Source: a virus. Taken from it: a stretch of 64,000 nt of DNA. Below the pieces are notes generated by a model. It searched no databases. It was not told the origin of the DNA and was given only the letters and a program-made list of their open reading frames with translations. Shown here one piece after another: positions 1-7,238 of the stretch. Location: positions 1-64,000 of the IMG/VR virus record IMGVR_UViG_3300031463_000547; one strand, 5' to 3'. A program made the position numbers and the translations under genes. The first letter of the stretch is position 1; each line of letters begins with the position of its first letter.

Positions 1-41
1 TCAAGGCCGGGAGACGGGTTCAACTCCCGTTGGCGCCGCCA
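1..41 (+). tRNA. 3' half of a tRNA, probably tRNA-Glu
   Basis: Bases 14-18 and 26-30 form the T stem around the loop TTCAACT (19-25). Bases 31-37 are the 3' strand of the acceptor stem, 38 is a G discriminator and 39-41 an encoded CCA. Bases 5-9 fit the 3' strand of the anticodon stem, so bases 1-2 (TC) would be anticodon positions 35-36. With discriminator G this fits tRNA-Glu, or tRNA-Asp as second choice. The 5' half lies outside the window, so the identity is inferred. Confidence 0.75.
1..41. other. Probable phage attachment site (att half) in the tRNA 3' end
   Basis: A large serine integrase gene abuts and overlaps a truncated tRNA, and everything to the right is phage. Phages commonly use the 3' half of a tRNA as attachment site and restore the tRNA with their own copy. 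The exact crossover dinucleotide cannot be placed because the other att half is not in the window. Confidence 0.55.
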
Positions 42-1713
42 CCCTTCTGAACATAGCTGAGCTTGCAACAGGCTGGTTTTGGGCCGATTCGCCTGCGAAA
101 TATGACCGTGGGTCGATGATGTGACCTTCGAGCGTCCTGGACTTCGCGTCCACATCAATTCGCGTCACGAACGCCTTCAAAAGCGACTGACGTAAACTGA
201 CGGCTGCCGGATTCGTAGCCTCAACCAATCTCTGCCTCAACTCCGCCAGTTCGCCAATCTGGATCGGGTCCGGCCGCCGCATGTTCTCAATGGCCTCCAT
301 ACGGCTAAGCAGCGTGGACGTGCTCTGAATTCTTTCAACGAGCTCTGGAACCGGACCAACATTTGCGGCAGTTTCGGTGAGGTGTTGCAATTGCTGGCGT
401 AGGCTATCTATGTGTTCGAGGCGTTCGGCCCGAGTCTCTTCCAATATTCGCCACTGATACTCTACCTCGACGTTCATTTCGTCTACCCAAACCTGCAACT
501 TGGTGCGCTCCTTAGGAATCTTACGCAGCAAAACCTCCAAAACGTGACTTTCGATCTGCTCACGCGGGATATACCATGCCGTATCAACACAGCCTGCCCC
601 CCGACGATAGATATGCGATCCGCAGACGTAGTATTGCAGGCGATTTCGCTTCACTCCAACGTAGTTGGCTCCACAGTGCTTGCAAACCAGTATTCCACCG
701 CTGAGAGCGAATCGACTCAATTCGCCTTTTTTGGTGGTTTTAGCCCGCTTGAGATTTGAGACCATTGACCATATTAGGTCGCATTGTTGCTCGGTGATAA
801 TAGCGGGATGGGCGTTGGGAACTATTATCCATTCAGAGATGTCGCGAGTCTGACGGTTTCCAGGACGGGAACAATCTTCGCGGTTCCAAAATGCATAACC
901 GCAGAACTGGTATAGGCGATCCCATTGACCGAGCAGCGATTGGATTGTAGCTGTTGACCAAGCCGCTCTACCAGTCGGAGTCGGGACACCAGCCTTTGTC
1001 AATCGACCCGCAATCGTGTCGTACCCAACACGTTCACCGAGCCGCCAGTCAATGAGCATTGTTCGTGCCCACTGCCAGATAGGTTTGCCGTTATGTTCAC
1101 GGTCATCTAAGAGCCATATCAACTTGTGAGTATCACGGCCGTGCCTGCCCTTGCCGATATAGACGCGATGCGCGCGATAGCCGAACATCGGCCAACCGCC
1201 GTTTTTATATGCCCAGCCGGTCTCCGGGTCACGCTGCTCGAAATTGACCTTCATATTGGGGATCACTGTATTCCGGAGTTTAATGGAGAACAGACGATTT
1301 AGTCCCCACGTGAGTGGCATCATGATCGCGCCGGTCTCTGAATCTGGATCATGATAGCCCTCGGTTGCGCTTTCGATCCGCACCCCATGTCGCAGTAGTT
1401 CGGCCTGTTGGGCGTATGCTTTTTCGGAACGAGAGAACCGGTCGTATTTAAATACGACTACCACTGATGTCTGGGGATCGGCTTTCGCATCGTCCAGCAT
1501 TCGGTAGAACTCGATCCGCTTCTCATCCTCCCGAAATGCGGATTTGGCAAGATCAACATACCATGCCAGAATCCGATAGCCCTGAGTATTGCAGTACTGC
1601 TCGATAGTACGGCGCTGAGTCTCCGGGCTGATCGCCTTCTCAGCGCTACGCTCATGGCTAACCCTGACATAAACACGAGCGCCCTCTCCAGTCGGCTTCG
1701 GAGTAGGACTCAT
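1..1713 (-). CDS. int: Large serine recombinase (phage integrase)
   Basis: Site-specific DNA integrase/excisionase of the large serine recombinase family. From the ATG at 1713 it has 570 residues. The catalytic domain begins YVRVSHERS with the nucleophilic serine near residue 19, followed by the DRFSRS motif of resolvases. The recombinase domain follows, then a zinc ribbon (CKHCG...C...C) and a long coiled coil, as in phiC31-type integrases. An upstream TTG at 1776 would add 21 residues but overlaps the previous gene; the ATG puts the serine at the usual distance from the N terminus. The last 13 or so codons, ending in TGA at base 1, lie antisense to the tRNA 3' half. It is the last gene of the leftward lysogeny operon. 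Confidence 0.95.
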   Translation of the reverse strand: MSPTPKPTGEGARVYVRVSHERSAEKAISPETQRRTIEQYCNTQGYRILAWYVDLAKSAFREDEKRIEFYRMLDDAKADPQTSVVVVFKYDRFSRSEKAYAQQAELLRHGVRIESATEGYHDPDSETGAIMMPLTWGLNRLFSIKLRNTVIPNMKVNFEQRDPETGWAYKNGGWPMFGYRAHRVYIGKGRHGRDTHKLIWLLDDREHNGKPIWQWARTMLIDWRLGERVGYDTIAGRLTKAGVPTPTGRAAWSTATIQSLLGQWDRLYQFCGYAFWNREDCSRPGNRQTRDISEWIIVPNAHPAIITEQQCDLIWSMVSNLKRAKTTKKGELSRFALSGGILVCKHCGANYVGVKRNRLQYYVCGSHIYRRGAGCVDTAWYIPREQIESHVLEVLLRKIPKERTKLQVWVDEMNVEVEYQWRILEETRAERLEHIDSLRQQLQHLTETAANVGPVPELVERIQSTSTLLSRMEAIENMRRPDPIQIGELAELRQRLVEATNPAAVSLRQSLLKAFVTRIDVDAKSRTLEGHIIDPRSYFAGESAQNQPVASSAMFRRVAAPTGVEPVSRP

Positions 1714-1744
1714 ATGCGATTTCAAGATGTCAGAAAGGGACAAT

Positions 1745-2161
1745 TTATCTGACCCGATAGAATGTAATATCACCAAAGCCCCACGGATTGGGGCCTCTGA
1801 GTATCAGACGATCGGAGATGTCGAGGTAGTCGAGTCGTAATACATATCGCTTGTTATCAGACGTGAATACATTCCAAGTTAGCGCATGGTTGTTATTTAC
1901 GAGTTCCGCGTTAGCCGGCCCCCATCCCTCCATCTCGATCCTGAATCCGCACAGACCGACTTTTGAAATGCGTAGAAATACGCGGCATTCATCGTCGCCC
2001 AGTGTCGCTCCCCACGTTCCTACGAACCCGCTGCCACGTTGCCTCGCAATCAGTAACGAACTCATCCCGACGATAAACGCCAAAATTGATAGCGTGGCCA
2101 GAACCGGTACCAGCCATCTAAAAACACGGCAGGTAGTCGGTGGATATGCGCCTGCGGTCAT
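1745..2161 (-). CDS. Small membrane-anchored protein of unknown function
   Basis: 138 residues. One strong hydrophobic segment lies at about residues 15-38, followed by a soluble C-terminal part of about 100 residues that looks beta-rich (alternating hydrophobic strands, many W and G), as in small lipocalin-like sensor or superinfection proteins. I do not recognise the family. It overlaps the ImmA-like gene upstream by four bases and precedes the integrase, so it is probably expressed from the lysogen. A role in superinfection exclusion is possible from location only. Confidence 0.7.
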   Translation of the reverse strand: MTAGAYPPTTCRVFRWLVPVLATLSILAFIVGMSSLLIARQRGSGFVGTWGATLGDDECRVFLRISKVGLCGFRIEMEGWGPANAELVNNNHALTWNVFTSDNKRYVLRLDYLDISDRLILRGPNPWGFGDITFYRVR

Positions 2162-2649
2162 CGTGATACCTCTCGGATGAGTTCAACGAGCCTGGCTCGC
2201 ATCGCCTGTTCGCTGACCCCAAACCGCGATGCTAGAACGACTGTTTTATCATTGCGCCGGGGACAATGTCCTACCTCTGCCGCTTGCTCACGTACCAGCT
2301 CACTAGGCATCAGTAAGTGCACTGCGAAACGGTCGCAGAAACGCTCCGTATATGAGTTACTCAGGACCGGCCACCCATGTCGTTTATAATGCTGCAGCAA
2401 TAGATATTCGCCGATCTCATGTGCAAGCGTGAATCGTTGTCGCTCCAGATGATCGCGCGAATTGATGACGGCGTAGAACCGCTTCGGCGTCTGCATCAGA
2501 TGCCCGGCAGTATGGCCGAGATCGGCCTGACGCACATATAATTTCACCTGACGGCACACCTTCCTAAGATCGACGGGGATACTCAGCTCCAAATGCCTCC
2601 ACGCACTGGCAGCCCATTCTACAGCCAAATCTGGCTCAGTTGAGTTCAT
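2158..2649 (-). CDS. ImmA/IrrE-type metallopeptidase-like protein
   Basis: 163 residues. Proteins of this family are zinc peptidases that cut the partner repressor and trigger phage or element induction. The core FTLAHEIGEYLL (HEIGE at residues 77-81) and the downstream ERFCDRFAVHLLMP block match the family. The second zinc histidine of HExxH is replaced by glutamate, so activity is uncertain. The gene overlaps the repressor gene by four bases (ATGA), the usual repressor-ImmA pairing, which suggests it acts on that repressor. Confidence 0.85.
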   Translation of the reverse strand: MNSTEPDLAVEWAASAWRHLELSIPVDLRKVCRQVKLYVRQADLGHTAGHLMQTPKRFYAVINSRDHLERQRFTLAHEIGEYLLLQHYKRHGWPVLSNSYTERFCDRFAVHLLMPSELVREQAAEVGHCPRRNDKTVVLASRFGVSEQAMRARLVELIREVSR

Positions 2650-3011
2650 TCCTGAAACTCTTCGTCGAGTATTTTGCGAATGCTGGCCTCAATTTGCTCC
2701 CGGCTCTCAACTCCACGCCGTGCTCTAACATAGCGACGAATAAGATCATTGGGTTGTTCGCCATCCTGCCATTCCTTAGGCACTGGATACCCGACCGCCT
2801 CCAAACAGGCTATTGCAAGATCACGGCGCTCAAACTGGCCCAGAAATGACACCGCCGTCGCATATTCTGGAACCTTGCCAGCCAGCATCTGTGAGATGTA
2901 ACCATGGGTTGGCGTGCCACCTACTTTTCGTTCGGCGGCACGAGCCGTAAGCCCCTCGCTGTCCAACAAGGCCTTAATAGCAGTTGCCCATTCAGAGTTG
3001 TATTTCGCCAT
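2646..3011 (-). CDS. cI-like phage repressor
   Basis: 121 residues with an N-terminal helix-turn-helix region (about residues 17-55; motif TARAAERKVGG followed by GYISQMLAGK). It lacks a LexA-like self-cleavage domain, as expected for repressors that depend on an ImmA-type protease. It is the first gene of the leftward operon, behind a strong leftward promoter and next to three operator-like repeats. SD-like AGGA lies just upstream of the ATG at 3011. The role as lysogeny repressor is inferred from position and partner gene. Confidence 0.8.
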   Translation of the reverse strand: MAKYNSEWATAIKALLDSEGLTARAAERKVGGTPTHGYISQMLAGKVPEYATAVSFLGQFERRDLAIACLEAVGYPVPKEWQDGEQPNDLIRRYVRARRGVESREQIEASIRKILDEEFQE

Positions 3012-3022
3012 ACATCCTGTTT

Positions 3023-3047
3023 CCGTAGTTGTCTACATCCGTCCACA
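3023..3047 (-). promoter_or_regulatory. Operator-like repeat O3 at the leftward promoter
   Basis: Read on the minus strand, the first 20 bases of this site agree with the rightward operator copies at 15 of 20 positions (consensus TGTnGACGnnnGTAGACnAC). It overlaps the predicted start point of the repressor operon, suggesting autoregulation. Confidence 0.6.
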
Positions 3048-3075
3048 GTCTAACCCACACGCTGGGTCTTGTCAA
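3047..3075 (-). promoter_or_regulatory. Leftward promoter of the repressor operon
   Basis: On the minus strand TTGACA (3075-3070) is followed after exactly 17 bases by TAGACT (3052-3047), a near-consensus sigma70-type promoter. Transcription would start near 3040, about 30 bases before the repressor ATG. The -10 abuts an operator-like repeat (3047-3023). Confidence 0.75.
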
Positions 3076-3137
3076 GTGCCCCAATGCTGGGTGCACATTT
3101 TATGAAGCAAAAAAACACAGAAAAAAGTGCAGAAAAG

Positions 3138-3157
3138 TGTTGACGTCAGTAGACGAC
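3138..3157 (+). repeat. Operator copy O1 (20-base direct repeat)
   Basis: TGTTGACGTCAGTAGACGAC occurs here and again, identically, exactly 40 bases downstream (3178-3197). This copy carries the -35 of the rightward promoter. The 40-base spacing keeps both sites on the same face of the helix. Inferred binding site of the repressor and the Cro-like protein. Confidence 0.7.
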
Positions 3158-3168
3158 AACGGTATAAT
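3140..3168 (+). promoter_or_regulatory. Rightward early promoter
   Basis: TTGACG (3140-3145), a 17-base spacer, then TATAAT (3163-3168): an almost perfect sigma70-type promoter directed into the early rightward operon, with a start point near 3175. Its -35 hexamer lies inside operator copy O1 and its start region overlaps O2, so a repressor bound there would block it. Confidence 0.85.
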
Positions 3169-3177
3169 ACCAATGGA

Positions 3178-3197
3178 TGTTGACGTCAGTAGACGAC
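3178..3197 (+). repeat. Operator copy O2 (20-base direct repeat)
   Basis: Identical to O1. It covers the predicted transcription start of the rightward promoter. An ATG at 3177 lies inside it but is too close to the transcript start to be a likely initiation codon. Confidence 0.7.
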
Positions 3198-3230
3198 GAC
3201 TCTGCAATCAGCGCTATCAGGATGGTGACA

Positions 3231-3431
3231 ATGAACGGATTCGACATTCTAAAGGCCCGCAAGCGTCACAAGGTAGATCAGCGTACTCTGCAGCGGGCGC
3301 TTGGGTTGGTTCAGCGTGGAACGCTGACCGACATCGAAAGTGGCGCGGTCGAGGTGACCGACGCATGGGCGCGCAAGGCGATCTCTGCTGTGGAACAGAT
3401 CGCGGCAGATAGATCAAAGCGCGCTGCCTGA
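3231..3431 (+). CDS. Cro-like small DNA-binding protein
   Basis: 66 residues from the ATG at 3231, chosen because an AGGA lies about nine bases upstream and the ATG at 3177 falls inside the operator. The stretch RALGLVQRGTLTDIESGAVE resembles the helix-turn-helix of XRE/Cro proteins (Q..TL..IE.G). It is the first gene of the rightward operon, the position of Cro in lambdoid phages, opposite the repressor. Regulation by the repressor at O1/O2 is inferred. Confidence 0.7.
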   Translation: MNGFDILKARKRHKVDQRTLQRALGLVQRGTLTDIESGAVEVTDAWARKAISAVEQIAADRSKRAA

Positions 3432-3450
3432 GATACGAAAGGGGACGACC

Positions 3451-3753
3451 ATGACAACGGAGACAACGGAGTGGATCGATAGGGTCCTACATCTCACGCA
3501 CCCGATCAACGGTCGGATGCAAATCAAGCCCATCCGCGAAATACGTGGTGATGGGATGGGTAACTACGTTGTTTTCATCGCGCCACACCGGAAGCTCGTG
3601 ATCCCCCGCGAGCGGATTGTGGCGTTCGAACAGGCCCCACTACTACGAAAACAACTAACACGTTCACATTGGACATGGCTGGCCGCGACTGTAGGTGGGG
3701 TGGTCACATTCTGGCTCGCCATCGCCGTGTTGATCAAGAGGGCGTTTGCATGA
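3451..3753 (+). CDS. Small protein with C-terminal membrane segment
   Basis: 100 residues. A soluble N-terminal part of about 70 residues is followed by one hydrophobic helix at about residues 76-96. A good SD (AAAGGGGAC) lies upstream of the ATG. Second gene of the early rightward operon. Family not recognised. Confidence 0.7.
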   Translation: MTTETTEWIDRVLHLTHPINGRMQIKPIREIRGDGMGNYVVFIAPHRKLVIPRERIVAFEQAPLLRKQLTRSHWTWLAATVGGVVTFWLAIAVLIKRAFA

Positions 3754-4034
3754 AACTGCAAATGCGAGTGAGCACAAAAACAGGAATCCAGCCGCCCATC
3801 AGCTCGTGTCGAGTGGTGTTTGCGACTGTGTTCAGGCCGGATCTGTTTGAGGCGGCCTCGGCTGCTCGCTCACTGAATCATCAAGCAGCAGCAATATGCG
3901 AGGACAAGCTCGACAGGCAAATCGAAATAACAAACCGCCTCGCGGACTTGCGGCGCGAAATAGTGAAACTCGAAGCTCTGCGGCGAGAATATGCCGCACA
4001 GGGGACGACCAATGGCAACCACAATCATTTTTGA
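3750..4034 (+). CDS. Small coiled-coil protein
   Basis: 94 residues from the ATG at 3750, which overlaps the previous stop as ATGA. The C-terminal half (KLDRQIEITNRLADLRREIV and on) is predicted coiled coil. A longer frame starting at 3669 would overlap the preceding gene and has no SD. Function unknown. Confidence 0.6.
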   Translation: MKLQMRVSTKTGIQPPISSCRVVFATVFRPDLFEAASAARSLNHQAAAICEDKLDRQIEITNRLADLRREIVKLEALRREYAAQGTTNGNHNHF

Positions 4035-4467
4035 CGGCCAAATACGCCGTCGAACACGCAAGATGTCCATCGCGAAAGCGCGGGCCTTCGCAAAGGCGCT
4101 AGCAGCCAATCCCAGACACTTTGCCTCTACTATCGAGGTGCTCGCCGCGCATGGCAATGCTGCCTATGTGGAGTTTATTCCAGCGAGCGCCAAGACCATT
4201 TTCAATCTGCTGCAGCAAAAACAATTCGAGCGCGAACAACGAGCGCACTACATCCGGCGAGCGTACAGGTGGCGCCGAATCGGACACCAAACTTGGACGT
4301 GTACCAAACCGGACGGCACAGTCTACACCCAATATCTCTACGATCCGTGCCGCTGTACGTGTCCCGACTGGCCGACGATCAACTCAGTCGGTGGCAAGTG
4401 CAAGCACATCATTTGCGCGGAGTGGGCAGAGCAGAACTATCAGAGAGATCGGCAGGAGGCGGCATGA
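4012..4467 (+). CDS. SWIM-like zinc-finger protein
   Basis: 151 residues from the ATG at 4012, which has AGGGGAC ten bases upstream. The C-terminal part contains C-x-C (CRCTCPDW) followed by C-x-H (KCKHII), the CxCx(n)CxH spacing of SWIM zinc fingers, which bind DNA or protein. The N-terminal part is basic (RRRTRKMSIAKARAFAKAL). It overlaps the neighbouring genes by a few bases, in the early operon just before the recombination genes. Confidence 0.7.
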   Translation: MATTIIFDGQIRRRTRKMSIAKARAFAKALAANPRHFASTIEVLAAHGNAAYVEFIPASAKTIFNLLQQKQFEREQRAHYIRRAYRWRRIGHQTWTCTKPDGTVYTQYLYDPCRCTCPDWPTINSVGGKCKHIICAEWAEQNYQRDRQEAA

Positions 4468-4640
4468 TGACAGACGATTATGGTATGTTCTGGACCGGCA
4501 CGGCTGCTGGAGACAGAGCGTTGGCGGTGGAGTTTACAGTAATTGCGGTCGGGGTGCTGGTGGCCTTCCTGGCTGCAAATTGGATGGTCTGCCAGATATG
4601 GCGGCTCATCTCAAATAAACGAAAGGGGAGATTGAATTGA
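4464..4640 (+). CDS. Small single-span membrane protein
   Basis: 58 residues. It starts at the ATG overlapping the previous stop and has one hydrophobic helix (about residues 22-44) followed by a basic tail. Tight overlaps on both sides indicate translational coupling. Function unknown. Confidence 0.55.
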   Translation: MMTDDYGMFWTGTAAGDRALAVEFTVIAVGVLVAFLAANWMVCQIWRLISNKRKGRLN

Positions 4641-5416
4641 TCACAAACAACTACAACGGGCAGCATCTGTCGTATACACAGATCGATTGTATGCTGAGCT
4701 GCCCCAGGAAGTACTGCTTCCGCTACATCCAGCGCCTGCCCGCTCCCGTTGGCAGCGCCCTGCTGTTGGGTAGAGCGTACCACAAGGCGTTGGAGGTGAA
4801 CTTCCAAGAGAAGGTGCGGACCGGCACAGACGTCGGGATGCCCGTACTGCTCGACGCATTCGACTCCGAATGGAACCGGATGCTGCAGCATGAGGAAATC
4901 CAGTGGGATGACGAAAGTCCTGCTGAGATCAAGGACATGGGCCGGCGGCTTGTCGGCATCTACATGGAATCGGTGGCGCCATTTGTGATGCCTGCTGAGG
5001 TGGAGCGCAAATTCTCAATCGCATTGCCGGGTCTTGATGGTTACACGTTGGATGGGGTCATAGACCTCATTACCGACCAAGGTGTAATCATCGACCACAA
5101 GACCAGTTCCAAATCAAAGAGCGAGTCCGACGTTGCAAAGGACCTCCAGGCATCGGCGTATGCCGCAGCAATGCTAGCCGATCCAACTCTATCCGAAGTT
5201 TGGATAGAGTTCCACACGGCGGTGAAAGCCAAAACCCCCAATATTCAGAGGCTGGCAACGATGCGCAATCGCCAGGACGCCGAATGGTTCATTCAGCTCG
5301 CCTCTGAGGTGCTGCAACAGATAAAAGCCGGCATATTTCCTCCAAACCCCAATAGCTATCTCTGTAGCCCACGGTGGTGTGGATATTGGGAGCGGTGCAA
5401 AGGGGGTGCGCGGTAA
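4637..5416 (+). CDS. RecB/Cas4-like PD-(D/E)XK nuclease
   Basis: 259 residues, TTG start with a strong SD (AAAGGGGAG). It shows D143 in VIDLI and D153-H-K155 (IIDHKT), the PD-(D/E)XK core. It also has N-terminal cysteines in SCPRKYC and C-terminal C243, C248 and C254 (CSPRWCGYWERC), the pattern that ligates a 4Fe-4S cluster in AddB, Cas4 and related phage exonucleases. It overlaps the RecT-like gene (TAATG), so the two probably form an exonuclease plus annealing-protein recombination pair acting on replicating phage DNA. Confidence 0.88.
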   Translation: MITNNYNGQHLSYTQIDCMLSCPRKYCFRYIQRLPAPVGSALLLGRAYHKALEVNFQEKVRTGTDVGMPVLLDAFDSEWNRMLQHEEIQWDDESPAEIKDMGRRLVGIYMESVAPFVMPAEVERKFSIALPGLDGYTLDGVIDLITDQGVIIDHKTSSKSKSESDVAKDLQASAYAAAMLADPTLSEVWIEFHTAVKAKTPNIQRLATMRNRQDAEWFIQLASEVLQQIKAGIFPPNPNSYLCSPRWCGYWERCKGGAR

Positions 5417-6600
5417 TGCCGAAGGTGTCCAACGATAGCCGCGCAGCGCGTTGGCGGAAATATCTGCCCAGCCTGCTGACCACGCGGAAACAGGTCAATG
5501 GGAAATGGGAGGAGAAGCGGCCCACCCAAGAGGAGATCGATTTTCTGATCGATCTGGGCCTGCAACTCGATCTAGACCCCGTCCTAGGGGAGATTGTGCT
5601 CTATAGAGGTCGGCCATACATAACCGAGGCTGGCCTGATGAAAAAGGCGATCATTAGCGGGGAACTCGATGGTCTGCGCGTCGAGGCTGTATTCGAGGAC
5701 CCTGATGGCGCAGGGCCGCGTTGGATCGCCACGACTACCCTGTTCAAAAAGGGTTGTTCTCAGCCGTTCGTATTCACGGCTGACCAATTCGAGTACGCCA
5801 ATCCGTCGAGCGAGATATGGAGAAAGAACAAACGCTCAATGACGGAGAAGTGCTGCACGTGCAAGACGATTCGACATGCATTCGCTATCTCGATGTGCAG
5901 CTACGAGGAAATGGCAGTCGATGAGGTGAGCGGCATGAGCGCGGCTGAGGCCCAAGCTGAGGCACGTGCTCGCGACCAAGAAGCTAATGGCGAGGAGGCC
6001 GCGGAGAACGCCAAACAGGAACAGGAGCGGCGCCGGGAGGAACTCAGGCGTCGTGCTACTGAGCGGCTGAGCACAGAGCAGCGTCAGCAAATAGGAGCGC
6101 TGTATAGGATGCTAGGTCTGCCTCGAAATGGCGAGGGTGGCTCCGCGGCGCTATTCCACAAAACATTTCCAAACTTCGACCCCAAACAGCATGAGGATTT
6201 CCTCACACGCACCCAAGCGGTGGGCTATATTCGGGACCTGTGGTTGATGCTAGCAGACAAGATCATCACGGAGTTTCAAATCAGCCGCGATGAAATTGCT
6301 GCGATATTCGATGCAGAGTTAGGGACTACTAAGGATGTTAGAGAGATCCTCGACGAACAATGGCCGATCTACATTGCTGCGCTGAAACAGATCGGAGTCA
6401 GCAGGCTATATGAGCAGCTTGGCTGGGACGACCAGGAACGTGCAGAGCATTTTGCGTTGCATTTCGCAGACAAGCCCGACCTCATGGCCTGCAGTATTGC
6501 CGAACTCGACAGTTATATTTCCGAATTGCGCGCCGTCCTGAACGGCGACGCAATCGCCGAGTCTACGGATGGCGGCGAAAAACAGGCGGCTCTGTTGTAG
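5416..6600 (+). CDS. recT: RecT-family single-strand annealing protein
   Basis: 394 residues from the ATG at 5416. The N-terminal 160 residues match RecT/Bet proteins: LDLDPVLGEI near 51-60, the conserved ITEAGLMKKAI block, and WRKNKRSMTEKCCTCKTIRH near 135-154, equivalent to the 'W..yP..M..K.a.k.a.R.aF' signature. A charged helical linker (about 175-235) joins it to a C-terminal domain of about 160 residues that I do not recognise. It anneals single strands made by the nuclease encoded immediately upstream. Confidence 0.87.
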   Translation: MPKVSNDSRAARWRKYLPSLLTTRKQVNGKWEEKRPTQEEIDFLIDLGLQLDLDPVLGEIVLYRGRPYITEAGLMKKAIISGELDGLRVEAVFEDPDGAGPRWIATTTLFKKGCSQPFVFTADQFEYANPSSEIWRKNKRSMTEKCCTCKTIRHAFAISMCSYEEMAVDEVSGMSAAEAQAEARARDQEANGEEAAENAKQEQERRREELRRRATERLSTEQRQQIGALYRMLGLPRNGEGGSAALFHKTFPNFDPKQHEDFLTRTQAVGYIRDLWLMLADKIITEFQISRDEIAAIFDAELGTTKDVREILDEQWPIYIAALKQIGVSRLYEQLGWDDQERAEHFALHFADKPDLMACSIAELDSYISELRAVLNGDAIAESTDGGEKQAALL

Positions 6601-6740
6601 TCCGTCTGAGTGGAGCGGGCGGCGGCTAGTTTCAGGATGAGACGGCCGCCGCGGACAAGATGTCCTCTCTCTGTATGTGGTGTGGAGAGAGGATTCCCGG
6701 TCGGGCTCAAGACTGGTCGTCCCCGGCCCGACCGGGAACT
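6601..6740 (+). promoter_or_regulatory. Three successive hairpins before the zinc-ribbon gene
   Basis: In the 161-base gap there are three inverted repeats. (1) GC-rich arms around 6615-6626 and 6644-6652. (2) TCCTCTCTC (6663-6671) with GAGAGAGGA (6685-6693), 9 bp. (3) TTCCCGGTCGGGC (6694-6706) with GCCCGACCGGGAA (6726-6738), 13 bp perfect, loop 19. No T-run follows, so these are not simple intrinsic terminators. The third ends 23 bases before the next start codon. A structured leader or processing site is the likely reading. Confidence 0.6.
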
Positions 6741-6749
6741 GCACAATGA
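6660..6749 (+). CDS. Possible 29-codon mini-gene with a CxxC motif
   Basis: ATG at 6660 opens a frame beginning MSSLCMWCGERIP and ending in TGA at 6747. The C-M-x-C-G start resembles that of the next gene (VCMRCGRVL), which could mean a zinc-ribbon duplicate. No good SD is visible and the frame coincides with two strong hairpins, so it may be chance. Confidence 0.2.
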   Translation: MSSLCMWCGERIPGRAQDWSSPARPGTAQ

Positions 6750-6761
6750 AAGGAATGAGAT

Positions 6762-7238
6762 ATGACGGTTTGCATGAGGTGCGGCAGGGTTTTGACAACC
6801 ACTACTTCCCAACGCCTCGGCTACGGACCTGTCTGCTGGGCGAAAGTGGGAGCATACCAACAGGATGCGGTAGTAAAACTGCCATTTGACCGCAGGACGA
6901 TGGACGTGACGTGTAGGCGCAGCCCCAACGGCATAGCATTTAACATCCCACATGTGCTGGTAGTTCACAGTCCAACCGGCATGGAATGGGGTTATGAGGG
7001 CAGCGGCCCTGCCGATTTCGCCCTGAACATTCTCTACCAGTTCACACGGAATAAGAGGTTTGCGCTCGAATGGTATCAGGATTTCAAGCGCGAATTCGTT
7101 GCTACCATTCCATACGAGGGCGGCACAATTTCGGGCGCGCGAATCCTGCGTTGGATCAAGAGCCGGCGAGGACTGAAACCTGCTCAGGCATTATTGCTAC
7201 CGATGGAGGATTGGGAAGATGATTACAGTTCTGTGTAG
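6762..7238 (+). CDS. Zinc-ribbon protein with DUF6011- and DUF6166-like parts
   Basis: 158 residues. The N terminus (CMRCGRVLTTTT followed by GYGPVCWAK) is the C..C...GP.C pattern of DUF6011-type small zinc ribbons. The C-terminal part with EWGYEGSGPADFALNIL resembles DUF6166 phage and plasmid proteins. The biochemical role of both is unknown. SD AAAGGA upstream. Recurrent partner of replication and recombination genes in phages. Confidence 0.65.
   Translation: MTVCMRCGRVLTTTTSQRLGYGPVCWAKVGAYQQDAVVKLPFDRRTMDVTCRRSPNGIAFNIPHVLVVHSPTGMEWGYEGSGPADFALNILYQFTRNKRFALEWYQDFKREFVATIPYEGGTISGARILRWIKSRRGLKPAQALLLPMEDWEDDYSSV

Noticed and set aside
1-41. tmRNA 3' end instead of a tRNA
   Set aside because: The T arm GGGTTCAACTCCC is also seen in tmRNA, but the acceptor strand TGGCGCC does not pair with the usual tmRNA GGGG start and bases 1-13 fit a tRNA anticodon stem and short variable loop.
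3177-3230. ATG at 3177 as start of the Cro-like gene
   Set aside because: It lies within operator O2 and almost at the transcription start, leaving no room for an SD; ATG 3231 has one.
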